Source: Hirudo medicinalis
Taxonomy: Eukaryota > Annelida > Clitellata > Hirudinida > Hirudinidae
NCBI GenBank assembly: GCA_011800805.1
Contig: MPNW01001352.1
Span: 1 to 13,130, forward strand
DNA: 13,130 nt
Reading direction: 5' to 3'
Both the position numbers and the translations under genes were made by a program. The notes beneath the pieces are model-generated. The model worked only from the letters and a program-made list of their open reading frames with translations, was not told the DNA's origin and searched no databases. Position 1 is the stretch's first letter. Each line of letters starts with the position of its first letter. This document shows, piece after piece, positions 9,011 to 13,130 of this stretch.

Positions 9011-10197
9011 CGTAATTACTTAATTAATTGTAATTATAAAAGTAATTAATTGTAATTTTAATAATTAAAACGCATTCAATATTTAAAATCATCGTGTGCT
9101 TCTTGACAGGCGATAATACACATTATAAAAAATAAAAAAAATAAAAAAAATAAAAATTATAAAAAAATCGACATCTTACCGAGCGAACCCATTTCCATTG
9201 TTATCGTTCGACGCTTTTTTTTGCACGACTTCTCCGACTCTAAGTTTTAAACTTGACTTTTGTAAACGAATTTAAAAAAAAAAAAATGAGATTCCATTCT
9301 TTTCCTCAAAAATGATGTCGTGTTTTTCGGGTCGTCCTATCGACATCTTCGTCTTTTTGAATGCACTTCTCCGTTTCAGGACCCGCGGCTGGCGACGGGA
9401 TACGAGAACGTGCCCACCGTGGACATACACACGAACCAGATCGGCTGGGAGAAGCACTGGCTTCGCTTTCTCATTAAATACATCGGCCCCCTCAACTCCA
9501 GGGCTTTCGAGGGTTACTACACAGAGGTGGGTGGTTTGATGATGATGACGATGATGACGACGATGACGATGATGATGGTGATGACGACGATGACGATGAT
9601 CTATCTTCGGCAGGGTCGCGCCATCATGAACTTCGTGGTCCGCTACCGACCGGACGAGCAAGACAGACTTCGACCTCATGCCGACTCCTCAACCTTCACG
9701 GTCAACATTGCCCTCAACAGACCTGGAGTGGATTATCAGGTGAACACGACCTTTCGTTGGTTTCGAGCATGTTTTTTTGTTTGGAGTGCGTGCAATTGTG
9801 TACGACCCCTCGTCTTAAATGGATCGGACGTCGACCGAAGCTCGTCGAACTTCTTATTTTTGTCGTTTTAATTTCAAATATTTCGATCCTCAAAAAAAAA
9901 AAACAAATTTCTAAAAATTGTTTCCCAACATTGTTTGGAAGTCGAAAGTAGCAACTCGGAATGATTTCAAGAATGGGATTCTCAAAAATAACTGGTTGCT
10001 GGTTAAACTAACTTTTCAATTTTTTTTTATCTGCTTTAAAGGGGGGAGGAGTCAGAATGGTGAGGTACAACTGCACCGTGGTCAGTCTGAGGAAAGGGTG
10101 GATGCTGATGCACCCGGGCAGACTCACCCACCATCACGAGGGACTGCCCACCACCAACGGCACCCGCTACATCATGGTGTCCTTCGTCGACCCCTGA
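3597..10197 (+). CDS. PLOD: Procollagen-lysine 2-oxoglutarate 5-dioxygenase (lysyl hydroxylase, LH3-like), 5'-incomplete
   Basis: Exons: 3597-3711, 3828-3879, 4034-4140, 4542-4605, 4801-4898, 5009-5110, 5243-5374, 5628-5743, 6187-6288, 6486-6611, 6887-7019, 7331-7444, 7719-7793, 8210-8314, 9380-9526, 9614-9739, 10042-10197. All phases agree and give 622 residues plus stop; family members have about 730. The enzyme hydroxylates collagen lysines in the ER using Fe(II), 2-oxoglutarate and O2; LH3-type members also transfer Gal and Glc. Order: glycosyltransferase domain (from residue 1, cut at its DxxD), accessory domain (from ~180), dioxygenase domain (446-622). Iron ligands are H551, D553 and H603, with R613 for 2-oxoglutarate; spacings of 52 and 62 match human LH3 H667/H719/R729 as I recall them. 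[23 protein letters not shown] and [11 protein letters not shown] favour LH3 over LH1/LH2. About 110 N-terminal residues with the signal peptide are missing. Thirteen of 16 donors start GTG. Confidence 0.95.
3712..3827 (+). other. PLOD intron with octamer and palindrome
   Basis: A short intron (gtgagc...ctccag). It contains a perfect octamer ATTTGCAT (3795-3802) followed by the 13-bp palindrome ATGAATAATTCAT (3806-3818), close to the acceptor. Confidence 0.6.
3932..4021 (+). repeat. Palindromic E-box and 14-bp tandem repeat in a PLOD intron
   Basis: ACGACACGTGTCGT (3932-3945) is a perfect 14-bp palindrome around CACGTG. It is followed by a 14-bp tandem repeat, ATTACGCGACAACG (3981-3994), ATTACGCGACAATG (3995-4008) and a third diverged copy starting at 4009. 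The third copy forms the perfect 12-bp palindrome ATTACGCGTAAT (4009-4020). Confidence 0.8.
4150..4370. repeat. (GAT/GGT/GAC)n microsatellite
   Basis: About 220 bp of GAT-family triplets begin 10 nt after the donor at 4141 and fill much of the 401-nt intron 4141-4541. The minus-strand Ser/His/Ile frames are shadows. The remainder of the intron shows nothing further. Confidence 0.95.
4606..4651. repeat. (GAT/GGT)n repeat starting at the splice donor
   Basis: The intron begins GTGGTGATGATGATGATGAT, so the donor itself is the first unit of the microsatellite. A further TTA tract (about 4737-4775) lies in the same intron before the acceptor at 4800. Confidence 0.85.
5744..6186 (+). other. PLOD intron with 28-bp minisatellite and AT-rich TAATTA cluster
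   Basis: Apart from the 5760-5877 minisatellite, this 443-nt intron holds a dense run of TAATTA/ATTAGC-type sequence at about 6040-6180, including TTTGCAT and ATGCATTT elements. These are potential homeodomain/POU sites, but equally expected of AT-rich sequence. No coding potential is seen. Confidence 0.5.
5760..5877 (+). repeat. 28-bp minisatellite with octamer motifs
   Basis: Three full units (5787-5814, 5815-5842, 5843-5870) with partial copies on both sides. The unit is AATTTATTCG followed by TTCATTCAAATTTATGCA. The junctions of the later units create perfect octamers ATGCAAAT at 5838-5845 and 5866-5873; the earlier ones give ATGCTAAT. Confidence 0.9.
6350..6477 (+). repeat. (AAT)n with 18-bp higher-order unit
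   Basis: An AAT microsatellite that from 6401 becomes an 18-bp tandem repeat, AACATTAATAATAATAAT, at 6401, 6419, 6437 and 6455. It ends about 8 nt before the weak acceptor at 6485. Confidence 0.9.
7105..7215. repeat. (TTA)n/(TTG)n microsatellite
   Basis: TTA and TTG triplets in the intron 7020-7330 of PLOD. The rest of this intron shows no structure. Confidence 0.9.
7689..7706 (-). repeat. Interstitial telomeric repeat (TAACCC)3
   Basis: Three perfect TAACCC units (TTAGGG on the minus strand) lie 13 bp before exon 7719-7793. With CTTCCACTCGCAG they form the pyrimidine-rich acceptor region. Confidence 0.85.
7871..7955 (+). repeat. 17-bp minisatellite carrying AGGTCA half-sites
   Basis: Five contiguous units start at 7871, 7888, 7905, 7922 and 7939, each GAGGTCATCG or GAGGTCAGCG plus 7 variable bases. 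Every unit holds a perfect AGGTCA nuclear-receptor half-site, so the half-sites recur as direct repeats with 11-bp spacers. An E-box CACGTG lies upstream at 7852-7857. The element sits in the PLOD intron 7794-8209; the rest of that intron (7956-8209) is unremarkable. Confidence 0.9.
8500..8655. repeat. 23-bp AT-only minisatellite
   Basis: Repeats of TTTAATAATTTATTATAATT plus ATA (23 bp), with one shortened copy near 8590. The unit contains the near-palindrome TAATAATTTATTA, so strands can fold on themselves. Confidence 0.85.
8700..8895 (-). mobile_element. tRNA-derived SINE relic (minus strand)
   Basis: Read on the minus strand, TGGCCGAATGGG (+ 8864-8875) matches a pol III A box. About 48 nt further, GTTCGCAACCC (+ 8806-8816) resembles a B box. 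The intervening CTGCATGCGGTCGT is tRNA-like. After this come a GC-rich hairpin (arms AGCGCCC 8766-8772 and GGGCGCT 8781-8787) and GGCGCTACATAAAT, similar to the GCGCTATATAAAT tail common to many SINEs. Exact ends are not defined and no target-site duplication was identified. Confidence 0.55.
8979..9009. repeat. (AATC)n microsatellite
   Basis: About seven uninterrupted CAAT/AATC units. Confidence 0.9.
9527..9613 (+). other. 87-nt stop-free, frame-preserving PLOD intron made of GATGAC repeats
   Basis: The intron runs from gtgggt to ttcggcag between exons 15 and 16. Its length is 29 codons and it is in phase 0 with no stop; retention would add a Val/Met/Thr-rich insert (ATG and ACG codons) before GRAIMNF. 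Family alignment places YYTE next to [11 protein letters not shown], so it is normally removed. Confidence 0.75.
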
Positions 10198-10800
10198 GAA
10201 GAACTTCGGGAGAAAAATTCCGGGGGTTCGGCCGAACTCGGACCCGTCGGTGTGTGTGTTTTTGTGTGTGTACTTCTCATTTAAATAGCAGGTCATTGAG
10301 TTCAGAGCAAGTCAGTTATATGACTCTAGAAATTCTTGATTCGATGGCAGAGAGATCTCCCATCGTGCTGACCTAGGAGTTGATTCTTTTGTTTCTGCCG
10401 GTCTCTGAAACTTTGCGCTTAATTATTGTTCCCAAACTTAGTCAGTCGTTCCTAGTCCTTGAAGCAGTGCCAAACATTCACACGAGTCTTCGAGTGGATC
10501 TCGAAAGCTTGGATTGTCGTCGTGCCGTCGAGTTGCGTCAAATTCAGTATTCTTCTTCAAAAGTCATTTTGTCATCTCTCGGTGTTTTTGGAGCCGATAA
10601 ATTTTGTCGGTGTCGATTGTTAATTCGTCACTCGCTCGTTACGACTTGTCGATGAGATTGTCGAATTTCTGAAATCAGAGTTTCAAATTATCTTGTCGAA
10701 GTTTTCTTTTGCTCATCATTCTATAAATTTATTGCAAGTCCAGAGCCAAGTGCAGCATTTATGATCGCATTGCAATAAAATTTTTAATGCGATGACATTT
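10198..10800 (+). other. PLOD: PLOD 3' UTR
   Basis: Non-coding sequence after the stop, with a GT-rich run (about 10249-10272) and a canonical AATAAA at 10774-10779. I see no other gene in it; the open frames at 10380-10655 and elsewhere lack protein-like character. Confidence 0.6.
10764..10793 (+). terminator. PLOD poly(A) signal in a hairpin loop
   Basis: AATAAA (10774-10779) lies in the 14-nt loop of a perfect 8-bp inverted repeat, ATCGCATT (10764-10771) and AATGCGAT (10786-10793). This is the best polyadenylation signal downstream of the PLOD stop. Confidence 0.6.
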
Positions 10801-11040
10801 TATTCCGATGTGAAACACGTCCGCTCGTCGAATGTTAACACCGATGTCCACTTGATTGAATTGGCAATTGATTGAATTGTTGAAGCCTGCCTTACAACCT
10901 TTTCAATCAGGATGTTCTATCATTAACGAACGTTATTCCTTTAGAATTTAGAACGATGTTCGAATGCCTCAATTTTGATCGGGTGGTTCCGAGGATAATG
11001 GCCATCAATTTAATTGGTCGGTTGGTTGGTCAGGGTTAAG
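10801..11040. other. Intergenic sequence without recognised features
   Basis: AT-moderate sequence with a short direct repeat, GATTGAATTG (within 10852-10880). No gene, RNA or transposon is recognised. Confidence 0.5.
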
Positions 11041-11064
11041 GGATTTGCAAATGAGGCCTTTAAA

Positions 11065-11210
11065 CATGGTTAGGGTTAGGTCAGGGTCGTGCTTGGGGAT
11101 AGGGTTAGGATTGTGCTTAGGGGTAGTGCCAGGATTGTGGTTGGGGTTAGGGTTAGAGTTTTGCTTAAGGATGGGGTCAGGGTTATGGTTAGGGATGGGG
11201 CTAGGGTTTG
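11065..11210 (+). repeat. Degenerate TTAGGG telomere-like repeat block
   Basis: About 145 bp of GGTTAGGG-, GGGATAGGG- and GGGTTAGAG-type variants, the G-rich strand being the + strand. It is flanked by unique sequence, so it is an interstitial relic and not a chromosome end. Confidence 0.8.
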
Positions 11211-11219
11211 CGAATGGAC

Positions 11220-11571
11220 GCCAATGACCAATGGTTTGTCGGTTTTAGGGGCTACGTACATAGCTTGAAAATAAATGCATTTTGCGCTTATGCCATGTCG
11301 TTTGAGACGAGGAAGTACATTCTTTTAGCTACTTTATAAGTTACAACCATCGAGACAACGAATTGAGGAGGGATGGGGATGGATTGCCCCCCGCAAGATC
11401 AATCAATATAATTTCATTTTAAGGGTCAAGGATCACAAGATTCGATGCTGCCTCTCTCTGGTTCGGGTCTAGTCTCCTTCTCGAAATTATTGGCAGTTTG
11501 CAATTGGTTTGTAATTGCAGGTAATAATACTTGTTATTATTGCTTTCTGATCCTTCCTGTTCTGTCAGCGG

Positions 11572-11604
<33 letters not shown>

Positions 11605-11608
11605 GTTA

Positions 11609-11651
<43 letters not shown>

Positions 11652-12056
11652 TTATTATTATTATTAAAGCTTCAGCAGATGCATAGTTTAAAGAACTCTT
11701 ATAAAGATTATGAAAACGATATCGGCTTGCAAATAATCGTTAGATTCCAAAGCGCTCTTAAACTTCTGCATAAAAATTTCTTAATTTACATTAAAAATTA
11801 AAAATTATTAATAATTAAATAATAATTGAAATCATTGAAACAAAAATCGGATCCGTGCTTTTCAAAACAATTCGGGCTGGTAGCTTGCAGCCGGTTCGTT
11901 CAAAAGCTGAACAATCCTAAGGACTAAATAGGAAGTGCTATTTCTATGTTAATAGGTCTATTGTTGTAGATTTTAAATTTGTGTGGCCAGGAGTTACATC
12001 GATGTGTCCAAGAATCCTCAACGATTTATTTTTAACGTGGAATTAGAATTTATAAA
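11220..12056 (+). other. Region upstream of the third gene
   Basis: Mostly unique AT-rich DNA interrupted by the (ATT)n tract at 11573-11668. No TATA box, CCAAT box or CpG-dense patch stands out before the ATG at 12057, so the promoter is not located. An in-frame TAA at 12033-12035 supports 12057 as the start codon unless there is an intron in the 5' UTR. Confidence 0.5.
11573..11668. repeat. (ATT)n microsatellite
   Basis: About 95 bp of ATT with two GTT interruptions in intergenic DNA. Confidence 0.95.
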
Positions 12057-12914
12057 ATGTCAAGTAAGGATGACGTGAATGCCGTTCATGGGCTGACTAC
12101 AAACAGCCGAAGATTTGGAACATTTCCGAGGTCTTCCAGCCGTCCGAAGCCCACCTTGCCGCCCAAGAAGCCAGTCGTACCCCCCAAACCCAAGAAGGTT
12201 GTAAAACCAGCGGTTGGCCACACGACTTCTTTGGCCAACAAGGAGGTCAGCAACTATTTCGAAGCATTCCCTGTGAAAAGGATAGAGGCAATGGAGATTG
12301 AAAATCAGAACTACTACGACTCGGCTGTTCCGGTCCGCATGGAAAGCTTGGAAATAGATGATGACTACGGATACGAGACAATCGGAGAGCCACGGTCTAG
12401 TGTCACGGGCACCTGCCATGACCCCGATGAGCCACTCTACGACGAGGCCTCCACCACCCCAAGGCCCATCCTTAGGAGACTGAACAGCAAGTGCAGGGAG
12501 GTGGAATCGACGGAGGACTACCTGTCCGACGAGGAAAACCCAGACGCAGACTTCTACATCCTCCAAAAGTACAGGAACCAGTCGAGAGCTTCGTGGATCG
12601 ACAGGGTCGAATCCATGAGCAACAAGGACATCGTTCAGGCCAAGAGACGTACTCTGGGTGAGGTTGTCAAGAATTTTGTCTCAGCAGTCAAGTTTGTTGC
12701 AAGACAAAGCTACTATTATGATGATGATTGTTATGATGGTTATTGTTGTGATGATGATTGTTGTGATGATTATTGTGATGATGATGATGATGATGATTGT
12801 TGTGATGATGATTGTTGTATTGTTCAAATAGATTACATATATTGTACATTATATGAAGGCATTTTACATGCTAGCAAAACATATACAATACAAAGTATCA
12901 GTTACTTGTATTGA
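12057..12914 (+). CDS. Unrecognised Pro-rich, Tyr-rich adaptor-like protein (probably 3'-incomplete)
   Basis: It starts at ATG 12057 with A at -3 and an in-frame stop 24 nt upstream. Residues 1-60 carry a basic Pro-rich segment (RPKPTLPPKKPVVPPKPKK) resembling tandem SH3-binding sites. Residues ~70-175 are acidic and hold several possible Tyr phosphosites in SH2-ligand-like contexts: NYYDS, YGYETIGEP, PLYDEAS, EDYLSDEE, DFYILQKY. From ~180 comes a charged helical region (SWIDRVESMSNKDIVQAKRR). No transmembrane segment or signal peptide is visible in this part, so a cytosolic phospho-scaffold is my inference. After residue ~222 the frame is a translated (GATGATTGT)n repeat, so the true exon probably ends earlier, for example at the donor gtgagg at 12658 (phase 1), and continues outside the window. 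No family is recognised. Confidence 0.7.
   Translation: MSSKDDVNAVHGLTTNSRRFGTFPRSSSRPKPTLPPKKPVVPPKPKKVVKPAVGHTTSLANKEVSNYFEAFPVKRIEAMEIENQNYYDSAVPVRMESLEIDDDYGYETIGEPRSSVTGTCHDPDEPLYDEASTTPRPILRRLNSKCREVESTEDYLSDEENPDADFYILQKYRNQSRASWIDRVESMSNKDIVQAKRRTLGEVVKNFVSAVKFVARQSYYYDDDCYDGYCCDDDCCDDYCDDDDDDDCCDDDCCIVQIDYIYCTLYEGILHASKTYTIQSISYLY
12715..12818. repeat. (GAT/TGT)n microsatellite
   Basis: GATGATGATTGTTGT-type repeats at the end of the open frame of the third gene. It is translated as Asp/Cys/Tyr runs but is more likely intronic. Confidence 0.85.
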
Positions 12915-12924
12915 TTTTTAAATT

Positions 12925-12958
12925 AATATTATTATCATTATTATTGTTGTTGTTATTA

Positions 12959-12990
<32 letters not shown>

Positions 12991-13085
12991 TTTAATTTTA
13001 CTATTATTATCATTGTTATTATTATTTTTATTAATATTAGTGTTATTATTATTATTATCAATATTATTATTATTATCATCATAAT
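12925..13085. repeat. (ATT)n/(TTG)n microsatellite
   Basis: ATT triplets with TTG and ATC interruptions, presumably in an intron or the 3' region of the third gene. Confidence 0.9.
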
Positions 13086-13087
13086 AA

Positions 13088-13130
13088 TGAGGGGGAGGAG
13101 GAGGAGGAGAAGGAGGAGGAGGAGGAGGAT
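13088..13130 (+). repeat. (GGA)n purine tract at the window end
   Basis: An all-purine GGA/GGGGGA run of about 40 bp that continues to the window edge. Such tracts can form triplex or G-rich structures. Confidence 0.85.

Larger units (their letters stand above)
8315..9379 (+). other. Largest PLOD intron: AT repeats and SINE relic
   Basis: A 1065-nt intron between the first two dioxygenase-domain exons. It contains AT-rich repeats (8385-8660), a SINE-like element on the minus strand (8700-8895), an AATC microsatellite (8979-9009) and A-rich runs (9120-9170, 9272-9284). No coding sequence is recognised. Confidence 0.75.
8210..10197 (+). other. PLOD: PLOD Fe(II)/2-oxoglutarate dioxygenase-domain exons (visible exons 14-17)
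   Basis: Exon 14 (PCPDVFWFP) opens the hydroxylase domain. Exon 15 carries [17 protein letters not shown]. Exon 16 carries [11 protein letters not shown] and the iron motif PHADSSTFT, where the middle residue is Ala instead of the usual His while the ligands H and D are kept. Exon 17 carries [30 protein letters not shown] and [12 protein letters not shown] at the C-terminus. GGGV replaces the GGGC seen in human LH3. Stop TGA is at 10195-10197. The catalytic set is intact. Confidence 0.9.

Noticed and set aside
11065..11210. A chromosome end
   Set aside because: The repeat is degenerate, short and followed by almost 2 kb of unique sequence with a gene.
11045..11261. Gly/Leu-rich open frames on both strands
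   Set aside because: They are translations of the degenerate TTAGGG block.
12060..12566. 168-codon minus-strand open frame
   Set aside because: It is antisense to the well-composed + strand coding sequence of the third gene, with no start context or homology-like pattern of its own.

Overview
This is eukaryotic, almost certainly invertebrate metazoan, genomic DNA. Coding sequence is broken by short GT-AG introns, and the non-coding part is full of (ATT)n, (GAT)n, (TCA)n and (CCAT)n microsatellites and short minisatellites. TTAGGG-type interstitial repeats and a tRNA-derived SINE relic fit a non-insect, possibly lophotrochozoan animal, but the species cannot be named from the sequence.

Layout, all genes on the + strand. 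(1) Positions 185-2719 hold the 3' part of a gene with a C-terminal SAM domain. It is preceded by an extraordinary Ser-, His- and acid-rich low-complexity exon. The 5' end lies outside the window or is unresolved. (2) Positions 2720-3596 are AT-rich and repeat-filled, with a promoter-like CCAAT/E-box cluster near 2957-3010. (3) Positions 3597-10197 hold 17 exons, all assembled here by hand, of a procollagen-lysine 2-oxoglutarate 5-dioxygenase (PLOD, lysyl hydroxylase, LH3-like). They encode 622 residues, from the middle of the glycosyltransferase DxxD motif to the stop codon. The first ~110 residues expected of the family are not found next to it. (4) Positions 10198-12056 hold the PLOD 3' UTR with a canonical poly(A) signal, a degenerate TTAGGG block and a long (ATT)n tract. 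(5) From 12057 a third gene begins. It is an unrecognised Pro-rich, Tyr-rich adaptor-like protein whose coding sequence runs into a (GATGATTGT)n repeat and is probably incomplete here.

The genes do not form an obvious pathway. PLOD acts in the ER lumen on collagen lysines (hydroxylation, and in LH3-type enzymes also glycosylation). The SAM and Pro/Tyr-rich proteins look like cytosolic or nuclear scaffolds.

The points most worth following are: the missing PLOD N-terminus downstream of a complete SAM-gene 3' end (nested gene, or assembly problem); a frame-preserving, stop-free 87-nt intron inside the dioxygenase domain; a possible optional 70-codon poly-Ser segment; a 17-bp minisatellite carrying AGGTCA half-sites; a 28-bp minisatellite carrying octamer motifs; and the SINE relic. 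No clearly new biological system is demonstrated.
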